From assembly GCA_030638985.1 (NCBI GenBank), contig DAOWDO010000012.1:1-5958 (forward strand): a stretch of 5,958 bases of DNA. Direction: 5' to 3'. The notes beneath the pieces were generated by a model that made no database searches, was not told where the DNA came from, and saw only the letters and a program-made list of their open reading frames with translations. A program made the position numbers and the translations under genes. Below, one piece after another: positions 1 through 5,545 of the stretch. The stretch's first letter is position 1. Every line of letters starts with the position of its first letter. The stretch comes from Dehalococcoidia bacterium (GTDB taxonomy: Bacteria > Chloroflexota > Dehalococcoidia > Dehalococcoidales > DAOWLH01).

Positions 1-735
1 ATAGGCCTTGGCCCGGATAACCACCCGGCCGTGCCCGGTAGCATAGGCGCTTCTAATCCCCTCCTGCCCCAGAATAATGCCGCCCGTTGGGAAATCAGGC
101 CCCTTGATGAAATTCAGCAGGTCATCAACGGTTGCCTTGGGGTTGTCAATAAGATAGGCAACGGCATCGCACACCTCTCCCAGATTGTGGGGCGGGATGT
201 TGGTCGCCATGCCCACGGCAATCCCTGACGAGCCGTTAACCAGCAGGTTGGGCAACCGGCTGGGAAGAACCAACGGCTCTTTGAGGCTGTCGTCAAAGTT
301 GGGCATGAAGTTGACAGTGTCCTTATCAATATCAAGCAGCATCTGTTCCGCAATCTCAGCCAGGCGCGCCTCGGTGTAACGCATTGCTGCCGGCGGGTCG
401 TTGTCAACGCTACCAAAGTTACCCTGACCGTCAATCAGCATATGGCGCATGGAGAAGTCCTGGGCCATACGAACCATGGCGTCATACACAGAGGCATCAC
501 CATGGGGATGATACTTACCCAGCACCTCACCGACAACGCGGGCGCTCTTCTTGTGGGAGCTGGCATGGTTAATACCCATGTCGTTCATGGCATAAAGAAT
601 GCGGCGGTGGACCGGTTTCAGCCCGTCACGAACATCGGGCAGCGCGCGGGAGACAATGACACTCATGGCATAGTCCAGATAGGAACTCTGCATCTCTTCT
701 TCTATTCTTACCGGTCTGACCTTACCTAAAACCAT
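1..735 (-). CDS. gyrA: DNA gyrase subunit A, N-terminal 245 residues (cut by window edge)
   Basis: GyrA is the breakage-reunion subunit of DNA gyrase, which introduces negative supercoils with GyrB. The visible part is the winged-helix/tower portion. It has the DGLKPVHRRILYAM stretch (residues 37-50), the helix HPHGDASVYD (76-85), the GQGNFGS motif (103-109) and AAMRYTEARL, with catalytic Tyr120. The reading frame is open to position 1, so the rest of the topoisomerase domain and the C-terminal beta-pinwheel lie outside the window. The ATG at 735 is preceded by AGGAGG (752-747) with an 11-nt gap. That site overlaps the TAG stop of the upstream TPR gene, so the two are almost certainly co-transcribed and probably translationally coupled. 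The residue equivalent to E. coli Ser83 is Ala81 here, as in mycobacteria. ParC is the main alternative, but the motifs and the start fit GyrA better. GyrB is not in view. Confidence 0.95.
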   Translation of the reverse strand, partial: MVLGKVRPVRIEEEMQSSYLDYAMSVIVSRALPDVRDGLKPVHRRILYAMNDMGINHASSHKKSARVVGEVLGKYHPHGDASVYDAMVRMAQDFSMRHMLIDGQGNFGSVDNDPPAAMRYTEARLAEIAEQMLLDIDKDTVNFMPNFDDSLKEPLVLPSRLPNLLVNGSSGIAVGMATNIPPHNLGEVCDAVAYLIDNPKATVDDLLNFIKGPDFPTGGIILGQEGIRSAYATGHGRVVIRAKAY

Positions 736-750
736 TTGCTGCTTGACCTC

Positions 751-1560
751 CTATTCTTCCTCTTCCTCGCCTTCTTCCGAAGGCCCTGCTGGCATTAACT
801 CTTCCTCGTCACCGGTGGCAAGCCCGTAGTCCGGCTCCTCCGCCGCTCCCTCGACATACTCCAGGCGGCGCCTGATTACCTGGTCGCTAACATAGGGCCT
901 GAGGCTATCAATCCCACGTGACGGAAAGGAAAGCTGGTCCGCCTGGGAAGGGTGCTGGTAGACCTCTCTGATAATGACCGCCAGGTTGTCCTCCGACGAG
1001 CTTATTACCGTGGCCGAATACTGGTTCCCCCCCTTCATTAGCCGGATGAGGCGCTGGCTGTGCCTGGGCTCAACCTGCCCCAGATACACCTGCCGGCTGT
1101 CCACCACTGTCAGGCTGGAGTCGGCTACTTCGAGATACACCTTATCACCGGCGTCAACCTCGGCCAGCACCTCCTTGCCCGCCAGGCGGAAGAGCTTGAC
1201 CGCCCCGGCCTTACCCGTTTCCTCGATGAAGTGCTGGGGCTCCACCCGGTGGAAGCCAGCCCCCGGTGCCACTCCGCTTTCTTTCAGGTGAGCCAGGCGG
1301 CGCAGGTTTTTCTCGGCGATGGTGTTATATGGGTCGATCTCCCTGGCCCGGCTGTAGGCTCCCCTGGCCAGGGTATGCTCGCCAAGCTCCATATAGGCCC
1401 GCCCCAGGCGGTTATAGGCATCCACGTCATTTGGATAATTATCAATGATGGCCTTGTTGGCCGCCACTGCCTCACGCCAGCGTCCTTCCATGGCCAGGGC
1501 GATTGCCCGTTTGCTACCCTGCCTTATCTGCCTGACCAGCTCCTCTTTCTCGTACGACAT
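751..1560 (-). CDS. TPR-repeat protein with acidic C-terminal tail, upstream of gyrA
   Basis: This is a 269-residue soluble protein with no signal peptide or membrane segment. Two tetratricopeptide repeats are recognisable at about residues 14-47 (LAMEGRWREAVAANKAIIDN) and 48-81 (AYNRLGRAYMELGEHTLARG), the second ending in the typical DPYN. A middle section of about 100-215 alternates hydrophobic and polar residues like a beta-rich domain. It contains VYLGQVEPRHSQRLIRLMKG followed by QYSATV, which faintly recalls HIRAN-type domains. The last 30 or so residues are very acidic and end in GEEEEE. TPRs usually mediate protein-protein contacts, and no catalytic motif is visible. The ATG at 1560 has a weak AGGGG site (1569-1565), and a plausible promoter sits just upstream. 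The stop lies 15 nt before gyrA. I do not recognise a named family, and any role linked to gyrase is inference from position only. Confidence 0.85.
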   Translation of the reverse strand: MSYEKEELVRQIRQGSKRAIALAMEGRWREAVAANKAIIDNYPNDVDAYNRLGRAYMELGEHTLARGAYSRAREIDPYNTIAEKNLRRLAHLKESGVAPGAGFHRVEPQHFIEETGKAGAVKLFRLAGKEVLAEVDAGDKVYLEVADSSLTVVDSRQVYLGQVEPRHSQRLIRLMKGGNQYSATVISSSEDNLAVIIREVYQHPSQADQLSFPSRGIDSLRPYVSDQVIRRRLEYVEGAAEEPDYGLATGDEEELMPAGPSEEGEEEEE

Positions 1561-1607
1561 AGCACCCCTGGCTGCTAGATTTCACTGTACAACTAACCCG
1601 AGGCATC

Positions 1608-1636
1608 ATTCTACTCCAGCCGGTCAAGTCTAGCAA
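1608..1636 (-). promoter_or_regulatory. Candidate sigma-70-type promoter for the TPR-gyrA unit
   Basis: On the minus strand, TTGCTA (1636-1631) and TAGAAT (1613-1608) are separated by exactly 17 bp. They match the -35 and -10 consensus at 4/6 and 5/6 positions. Transcription would start near 1601, giving a leader of about 40 nt before the ATG at 1560. An alternative minus-strand -10 (perfect TATAAT at 1720-1715) has no convincing -35. Confidence 0.5.
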
Positions 1637-1683
1637 TTACGGCACCTGTTTAGCAAGCCCCTTTTGTGTAAAAATTTTCCAAA

Positions 1684-1712
1684 TTGACAAGCCCCACAGG
1701 CTGTGATAAGCT
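1684..1712 (+). promoter_or_regulatory. Candidate promoter of the Cys-rich protein/nifU unit, with internal inverted repeat
   Basis: A perfect TTGACA (1684-1689) follows an A/T-rich stretch (1662-1685, including AAAAATTTT) that could act as an UP element. The -10 is less clear. TAAGCT (1707-1712) has the ideal 17-bp spacing but a poor match, GATAAG (1705-1710) matches better at 15 bp, and TATAGT (1717-1722) is too far away. The spacer contains CACAG-G-CTGTG (1695-1705), a perfect inverted repeat that could be an operator. Confidence 0.4.
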
Positions 1713-1753
1713 GGATTATAGTTGCCTGGTGTTGTTTACAGCGGAGGTGCCAA

Positions 1754-1888
1754 ATGAGCCAGCCGGAGGAAAACGAAATCTGCAAGCACCCGGAAAATCT
1801 CAAGGGTAAACCGGGAGAGTGCACTCCCGAGCAGATACGGGATTGCCACCGGACAATAGTCGAAGAGCATCCCTGCCCCGATGAATAG
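1754..1888 (+). CDS. 44-residue Cys/His-rich mini-protein preceding NifU
   Basis: This small protein contains four cysteines (10, 23, 31, 41) and three histidines (12, 32, 39). They are arranged as C-x-H, then C-T-P-E-Q-I, C-H and H-P-C. The ATG at 1754 follows GGAGG (1743-1747) with a 6-nt gap, an excellent ribosome binding site, so an in-frame start further upstream at 1703 is unlikely. The Cys/His pattern suggests binding of a metal ion, perhaps zinc or iron, or of a cluster. I recall similar short CKHPE...CSPEQI..CH proteins in anaerobic bacteria, but I cannot name a characterised family. The gene overlaps the possible early nifU ATG and lies 16 nt before the preferred nifU start, so the two should be co-transcribed. 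A role in delivering iron or handling Fe-S clusters is inference from this neighbour. It is soluble, with no signal peptide. Confidence 0.75.
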   Translation: MSQPEENEICKHPENLKGKPGECTPEQIRDCHRTIVEEHPCPDE

Positions 1889-1893
1889 CGAAC

Positions 1894-1899
1894 AGGAGG
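1894..1899 (+). promoter_or_regulatory. Ribosome binding site that decides the nifU start
   Basis: AGGAGG lies 5 nt before the ATG at 1905 and only 2 nt before the ATG at 1902. The earlier in-frame ATG at 1881 has no Shine-Dalgarno sequence and lies upstream of this site. Start 1905 also gives MKEKVEAVLDKIRP, the usual beginning of this family. Confidence 0.7.
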
Positions 1900-1904
1900 C
1901 CATG

Positions 1905-2123
1905 ATGAAAGAGAAAGTGGAGGCGGTACTGGATAAGATACGGCCCAGCCTGGTGGCTGACGGCGGTAATGTTGAGTTGATTGATGTCAGCGATGGCGTT
2001 GTCAAGGTAAAGCTGACCGGCGCCTGTGCCGGCTGCCCGATGTCCACCATGACACTGAGAATGGGAATCGAGCGACTCGTAAAGAGGGAACTGCCCGAAA
2101 TTAAGGAAGTGGTCGCCGTTTAG
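1905..2123 (+). CDS. NifU C-terminal-domain (Nfu-type) Fe-S cluster scaffold protein
   Basis: This is a stand-alone Nfu domain of 72 residues, the usual size for single-domain bacterial members. These proteins assemble or carry a [4Fe-4S] (or [2Fe-2S]) cluster and pass it to apo-enzymes in the cytoplasm. Hallmarks are IRPSLVADGGNVELIDV (residues 12-28, with the DGG at 19-21) and the cluster-ligating pair Cys41-x-x-Cys44 in TGACAGCPMSTMTL. The C-terminus, PEIKEVVAV, is also typical. The start at 1905 is chosen from the ribosome binding site. Starting at 1881 would add eight residues (MNSEQEAM) not typical of the family. It forms a unit with the Cys-rich mini-protein just upstream and ends 25 nt before a strong palindrome. 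No cysteine desulfurase or other isc/suf gene is in view. Confidence 0.93.
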   Translation: MKEKVEAVLDKIRPSLVADGGNVELIDVSDGVVKVKLTGACAGCPMSTMTLRMGIERLVKRELPEIKEVVAV

Positions 2124-2148
2124 CGCTCTGGGTGACAAAGAATGCTCG

Positions 2149-2174
2149 AAGAGGGATGAATATTCATCCCTCTT
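2149..2174. terminator. 26-bp perfect palindrome, likely shared terminator between nifU and lysC
   Basis: The arm AAGAGGGATGA (2149-2159) and its exact complement TCATCCCTCTT (2164-2174) flank a 4-nt ATAT loop, giving an 11-bp stem. On the plus strand it is followed by a U-rich run (TTCTTATTC), which fits intrinsic termination of the nifU unit. On the minus strand it starts 2 nt after the lysC stop, but the tract that follows is only weakly U-rich. It separates convergent genes, so a two-way terminator is the natural reading. Confidence 0.75.
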
Positions 2175-2176
2175 TC

Positions 2177-2662
2177 TTATTCTGCCTGTTCCAGTTCAAA
2201 GGCTTTGTGCAGGGCACGGACAGCCTCTTCAACCCTGGCTTCGTCAATGATGCAGGTTATCCGTATCTCCGAAGTGGTAATCAACTGGATGTTTATCCCC
2301 TGCTCGCTGAGAGCACTGAACATCCTGGCGGCATAGCCGGGCGTATTCTGCATGCCGGTGCCGATAATGCTCACCTTTCCCAGCTTGGAGTCACTGGCGC
2401 ACTGGCGGGCATTAATTGAGCCGGCGATGGGCCTGACCACCTCCATCGCCCTGTCCAGGTCACTCTTGGCTACGGTGAAAGTCAGGTCGGTAATGTTGTG
2501 GATGCTGGCGTTCTGAACGATGGTGTCAACGCTGATATCGGCTTTGGCCAGCGGTTCAAAGATGGATGAAGCAATACCCGGCCGGTCGGGGACACCGACC
2601 ACCGTTATCTTGGCCACATTGGGGTCGTGAGCGATACCTGTTACTTTGTTGCGAATTTCCAT
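2177..2662 (-). CDS. Putative aspartokinase beta subunit from an internal lysC start
   Basis: In frame within lysC, ATG codon 246 (2662-2660) begins MEIRNKVTGIAHDPN and yields 161 residues comprising the two ACT domains. It is preceded by GGAGG (2674-2670) with a 7-nt gap, a better site than that of full-length lysC. In B. subtilis aspartokinase II and in corynebacterial aspartokinase, a beta subunit of about 160-170 residues is made from an internal start at the same place and forms an alpha2-beta2 enzyme. The match in position and size is what I see; expression here is inferred. Confidence 0.65.
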   Translation of the reverse strand: MEIRNKVTGIAHDPNVAKITVVGVPDRPGIASSIFEPLAKADISVDTIVQNASIHNITDLTFTVAKSDLDRAMEVVRPIAGSINARQCASDSKLGKVSIIGTGMQNTPGYAARMFSALSEQGINIQLITTSEIRITCIIDEARVEEAVRALHKAFELEQAE

Positions 2663-3397
2663 TGACGCCCCTCCATGAATTAGCGTGCCCGAGCTATCGG
2701 TGAAGCTGGAGGCCACCAGTATCGGTACTTTGTATATCTCTCCCAACTCAACCGCCCTGGGGTGCATCACCCGAGCGCCATAAGTAGCCAGCTCCAGCAT
2801 CTCTTCGTAGCCCATCTCATCAAGACTACGGGCTTCGGGGACCAGCCGCGGGTCGGCGGTATAGATACCGTCAACATCGGTGTATATCTGGCATACCCCG
2901 GCGCCAAGGCTGACCGCCAGCGCCACCGCCGTCGTGTCCGAGCCGCCGCGCCCCAAGGTGGTGATGTCCATCTCATCGGTAATCCCCTGGAAGCCGGCGA
3001 CAATAACGATTTTTCCTTTTTCCAGTTCCCTGACCACCCGCCCGGGGTCAATACCCAGGATCCGCGCCCGGCTGTGGGCGGCGTCGGTGCGTATGCCCGC
3101 CTGGGCGCCAGACAGGCTTATGGCCGCATAGCCCAGGGTTTTAAGCGCCATGGCCAGCAGGGTGCTGGAAACAATCTCCCCGGTGGAGAGGAGAACATCA
3201 AGCTCCCGGTCACTGGGGCAGCTATCAATCTGATAGGCCAGATTTATGAGCTCATCGGTGGTATCGCCCATAGCCGAGACGACAACCACCACCTGGTTGC
3301 CCTCGTCCCTGGCGGCGGCAATGCGCCGGGCGATGCTCTTTATCTTCTCGGCATCAGCCACCGAGGAGCCGCCGTATTTCTGAACGATTAAAGCCAC
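2177..3397 (-). CDS. lysC: Aspartate kinase, LysC type, with two C-terminal ACT domains
   Basis: Aspartokinase phosphorylates L-aspartate, the first step to lysine, threonine, methionine and diaminopimelate. This 406-residue form matches the 400-410 residues of the Bacillus/Corynebacterium class. Catalytic-domain motifs are KYGGSS (7-12), STGE (71-74), RTD (103-105), GFQG (135-138) and GRGGSDTT (149-156), then DVDGIYTADPR. Two ACT domains follow (about 265-340 and 345-406), the second with SIIGTGMQNTPGYAARMFSA; they usually bind inhibitory lysine and/or threonine. The start is GTG at 3397, giving the family's usual (M)ALIVQKYGG, with GGGAG (3410-3406) 8 nt upstream. The open frame continues to 3544, but that extension runs inside apgM and is unlike the family. 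The apgM stop is 4 nt away, so translation is probably coupled. An internal start at codon 246 likely makes a separate beta subunit. Confidence 0.95.
   Translation of the reverse strand: MALIVQKYGGSSVADAEKIKSIARRIAAARDEGNQVVVVVSAMGDTTDELINLAYQIDSCPSDRELDVLLSTGEIVSSTLLAMALKTLGYAAISLSGAQAGIRTDAAHSRARILGIDPGRVVRELEKGKIVIVAGFQGITDEMDITTLGRGGSDTTAVALAVSLGAGVCQIYTDVDGIYTADPRLVPEARSLDEMGYEEMLELATYGARVMHPRAVELGEIYKVPILVASSFTDSSGTLIHGGASMEIRNKVTGIAHDPNVAKITVVGVPDRPGIASSIFEPLAKADISVDTIVQNASIHNITDLTFTVAKSDLDRAMEVVRPIAGSINARQCASDSKLGKVSIIGTGMQNTPGYAARMFSALSEQGINIQLITTSEIRITCIIDEARVEEAVRALHKAFELEQAE
2670..2674 (-). promoter_or_regulatory. Internal ribosome binding site for lysC beta
   Basis: GGAGG (continuing as GGAGGGGC through 2667) lies inside the codons for His-Gly-Gly-Ala, 7 nt before the in-frame ATG at 2662. 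The spacing is ideal for initiation. Confidence 0.65.
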
Positions 3398-3401
3398 AGG
3401 T

Positions 3402-4589
3402 CTATCTCCCGACCAGTCTCCCCATAATATTATACCCGTTGACAAAGAAAAGGCCAGTCTTTTTCGCCTCGGCCTCGGTGAACCTGCCAGCGCCGTTGGC
3501 GGTAAAGCCAGGCCCCCAGAGGACAAAGGGCACCGGCTCGGCAACGTGGGTCTGAACCCTTATCGGCGTCGGGTGATCGGGCATAATAAGCAGGCGGAAG
3601 TTACCCGGTGTAAACAGGCGCAGCCGGCCAACCACCTCCCGGTCGATAACCTCAATCGCCCTGACCTTCTCCTCAACCGAGCCGGCGTGCCCGGCCTCAT
3701 CCGGCGCTTCTATATGAATAACCACCAGGTCGTGGTCATCAAGCGACTTTAATGCGCCCGTGGTCTGTCCAGCAAAGTCATTGTTCATACCGTCAGTTAC
3801 CCCGGGGATATTTAGTATGTCCATAGCCATCATCTGCCCCAGGCCGCCAAGCAGGTCAACCCCGGAGGTTAGTGCCGCCTTAAGCCCATAGACCTTCTCA
3901 AAGACGGGCATATCGGGCACGCGGCCGCTGCCCCAGAAGAGCCATACCATGGTCGCCGGGATATCACCCCGCTTCTGCCGGGCGATGTTTACCGGGTGCT
4001 GGGCAAGCACCGGCTCCGAGTCATTCATCAGTTGCCTCAAAAATTGGCTCCCCTGGCCCCGGGGCAGGAACTCAGCGATGGGCTTACCCGGGATATCGTG
4101 CGGGGGCGTGCAGGCAGCCTGAAGGGTATCCTCATGCCCCTGGAGCTTGAGCAGGTGCCGGTAGCCAACGCCGGGGTAAAAGCAAATCTCCGAGCTACCC
4201 AAACTCCGGCTCAGCACTGCAATAAGCTGCTCTGCCTCTTCGGTGCTTATATATCCCGAGCTATAGCTCCACATGCGGCCATCCTTAACCGCCACCAGAT
4301 TGCAGCGAAAAACAACCTCGCCGTTACCGATGGGGATGCCCACGCTGATGGCCTCAATGGCCGCCCGACCCCGGTAGTAAACCCCGGGGTTATAGCCCAG
4401 AAGCGACATACAGGCGCTGGCGCTGGACGGCTCCATCCCCGCCGGCACTGTTTGAGCAAGCCCGACCAAGCCCTCTACGGCAACGGCATCGAGGTTGGGT
4501 GTTTCGGCCAGCTCAAGGCAGGTCTTGCCGCCATATTCGTCAAGCGGCCAGCCGGAGGCACCGTCAATTATTAAAACGCAGTATTTCAT
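3402..4589 (-). CDS. ApgM-family protein (archaeal-type phosphoglycerate mutase or candidate homoserine kinase)
   Basis: This 395-residue soluble enzyme belongs to the alkaline phosphatase superfamily, archaeal-type cofactor-independent phosphoglycerate mutase branch. Metal-site motifs are the N-terminal IIDG (Asp9), a serine nucleophile region EPSSASACMSLLGYNP (53-68, likely Ser56), HIEAPDEAGHAG (Asp297, His301), MPDHPTP (Asp338, His339) and THVAEP (His348). GRAAIEA (74-80), FRCNLV (94-99) and PPHDIPGKPI (162-171) are also typical. Usual members read PGSDVANLSLLGYDP, so SSASAC here is divergent. A subgroup has been annotated as a proposed homoserine kinase because it sits with threonine or lysine genes. 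The position 4 nt before lysC fits that, though a glycolytic mutase cannot be excluded. The ATG at 4589 has only a weak site (AGGG at 4601-4598, or AAGGG at 4596-4592). The region upstream contains an opposing tRNA gene, so its promoter is uncertain. Confidence 0.88.
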   Translation of the reverse strand: MKYCVLIIDGASGWPLDEYGGKTCLELAETPNLDAVAVEGLVGLAQTVPAGMEPSSASACMSLLGYNPGVYYRGRAAIEAISVGIPIGNGEVVFRCNLVAVKDGRMWSYSSGYISTEEAEQLIAVLSRSLGSSEICFYPGVGYRHLLKLQGHEDTLQAACTPPHDIPGKPIAEFLPRGQGSQFLRQLMNDSEPVLAQHPVNIARQKRGDIPATMVWLFWGSGRVPDMPVFEKVYGLKAALTSGVDLLGGLGQMMAMDILNIPGVTDGMNNDFAGQTTGALKSLDDHDLVVIHIEAPDEAGHAGSVEEKVRAIEVIDREVVGRLRLFTPGNFRLLIMPDHPTPIRVQTHVAEPVPFVLWGPGFTANGAGRFTEAEAKKTGLFFVNGYNIMGRLVGR

Positions 4590-4594
4590 ATCCC

Positions 4595-4623
4595 TTGCCC
4601 TAAGAGCCGGGGCGGCTTATAAT
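4595..4623 (+). promoter_or_regulatory. Promoter of tRNA-Pro
   Basis: TTGCCC (4595-4600), a 17-bp spacer and a perfect TATAAT (4618-4623) end 8 nt before the first base of the tRNA. This fits a start site near 4630 and a very short 5' leader. The element lies just upstream of apgM, which reads the other way. Confidence 0.75.
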
Positions 4624-4631
4624 AACACCAT

Positions 4632-4709
<78 letters not shown>

Positions 4710-4711
4710 GT

Positions 4712-5491
4712 CTAGTCCGTTTCCTTTTTGGCCTCCTCCCACAGTTTGTTCTGCTTCTCAAAGGACAGCTCAGCCAGATTCAATCCCCGCTTCCGGCAGA
4801 GCTCCTCCATCCGGGAAAAGCGCCGGTAAAAACGGCGGTTAGCCTGCCTCAGCGCCGCCTCTAAATCTATACCCTGACGCCGGGCGACATTGGCCAGGGT
4901 GAATAGCAAATCACCGAACTCCGCCTCCTTCTGCTCCCGGCCCTCCGCCTGCTCAAACTCCCTGACCTCCTCGGCCAGCTTATCGATGACGCCGCTATCG
5001 TCCGCCCAGTCAAAGCCGACCCGGGCCACCCGGTCCTGAATCCCCCGGCTGTAGGCCAGGGCGGGCATGGCGACGGGTACCCCGTCCAGCATGGAAGCCC
5101 CCTCCTTCCTTTCTTGCTTCTTGAGGGCTTCCCAGTTGGCCAGCACTTCGTCGGCACTCTTAACCTTCAGTGAGCCAAAGACATGGGGGTGGCGATGAAT
5201 TAGCTTGGCACTGATGCTGCTGATGACATCACCAAGCTCAAACTCACCGGCTTCGGTGGCAATCCGGGCATGAAAGACGATTTGCATCAGCAAATCACCC
5301 AACTCCACCACCAGCCGCCGGGCGTCGCCCTCGTCCAGAACCTCAAGCACCTCGTAGCACTCTTCCAGCAGGCAATTCCGCAGCGAAACGTGGCTCTGCT
5401 CCCGATCCCAGGGGCAGCCTTCCGGGCCACGCAGAAGGGCAACGATACCCACCAGGGTCGAGAGCTGGCTTAAATCCGGCTGTTCGGGCAA
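4712..5491 (-). CDS. mazG: Nucleoside triphosphate pyrophosphohydrolase MazG
   Basis: MazG hydrolyses (d)NTPs to NMP and pyrophosphate. It cleans the nucleotide pool of aberrant NTPs and in E. coli also affects ppGpp levels. Two MazG domains are present, as in full-length bacterial enzymes. The first has CPWDREQSHVSLR (26-38), EECYE (43-47) and ELGD (63-66), then IHRHPHVFG. The second begins near GFDWADD and has KLAEEVREFE and EFGDLLFTLANVARRQG, which supply the acidic Mg2+ ligands. From TTG 5491 the protein has 259 residues, close to E. coli MazG (about 263). This start is chosen because AGGAGG lies 6 nt upstream and a strong promoter would start transcription near 5509, leaving the in-frame ATGs at 5512 and 5569 at or outside the 5' end of the message. 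The 3' end converges on tRNA-Pro. Confidence 0.93.
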   Translation of the reverse strand: MPEQPDLSQLSTLVGIVALLRGPEGCPWDREQSHVSLRNCLLEECYEVLEVLDEGDARRLVVELGDLLMQIVFHARIATEAGEFELGDVISSISAKLIHRHPHVFGSLKVKSADEVLANWEALKKQERKEGASMLDGVPVAMPALAYSRGIQDRVARVGFDWADDSGVIDKLAEEVREFEQAEGREQKEAEFGDLLFTLANVARRQGIDLEAALRQANRRFYRRFSRMEELCRKRGLNLAELSFEKQNKLWEEAKKETD

Positions 5492-5497
5492 AACAAA

Positions 5498-5503
5498 CCT
5501 CCT
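5498..5503 (-). promoter_or_regulatory. Ribosome binding site that decides the mazG TTG start
   Basis: AGGAGG (5503-5498) is followed after 6 nt by TTG (5491-5489). The ATG at 5512 lies upstream of this site and has no Shine-Dalgarno sequence of its own; TATAAT occupies the space just before it. Confidence 0.7.
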
Positions 5504-5515
5504 CGGTGTCATAAG

Positions 5516-5545
5516 ATTATACAGGCCGGGCACTGCGGTTATCAA
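5516..5545 (-). promoter_or_regulatory. Promoter of mazG
   Basis: On the minus strand, TTGATA (5545-5540, 5/6 match) and a perfect TATAAT (5521-5516) are separated by 18 bp. The start would be near 5509, giving a leader of about 18 nt that holds the ribosome binding site and leads to the TTG at 5491. Confidence 0.7.

Noticed and set aside
1060..1578. Plus-strand open frame (172 codons) opposite the TPR gene
   Set aside because: It lies antisense to the TPR protein, whose repeats are clear. No domain is visible in the antisense product.
1715..1720. Perfect minus-strand TATAAT as the promoter of the TPR gene
   Set aside because: No -35-like hexamer is found at 16-18 bp. The pair at 1636-1608 has correct spacing and gives a shorter leader.
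1881..1904. Earlier nifU start overlapping the stop of the Cys-rich gene
   Set aside because: There is no ribosome binding site before it, and the AGGAGG lies downstream of it. The extra eight residues are not typical of the family.
2762..3391. Long plus-strand open frame (209 codons) opposite lysC
   Set aside because: It is antisense to a well-supported gene, its composition is odd (Gly/Ala/His/Arg-rich), and no domain is visible. It is a shadow of lysC codon use.
3398..3544. 49-residue N-terminal extension of lysC to an upstream ATG
   Set aside because: It overlaps the apgM coding region in another frame and does not resemble aspartokinase. The GTG at 3397 gives the family start and has a good ribosome binding site.
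3996..4574. Plus-strand open frame (192 codons) opposite apgM
   Set aside because: It is antisense to a conserved enzyme, has no recognisable domain and no promoter or ribosome binding site. A shadow frame.
4720..4729. T-rich run after tRNA-Pro as its terminator
   Set aside because: No convincing stem precedes it, and it is simply the complement of the Lys-Lys-Glu codons at the mazG C-terminus. It may still help termination, but this cannot be supported.
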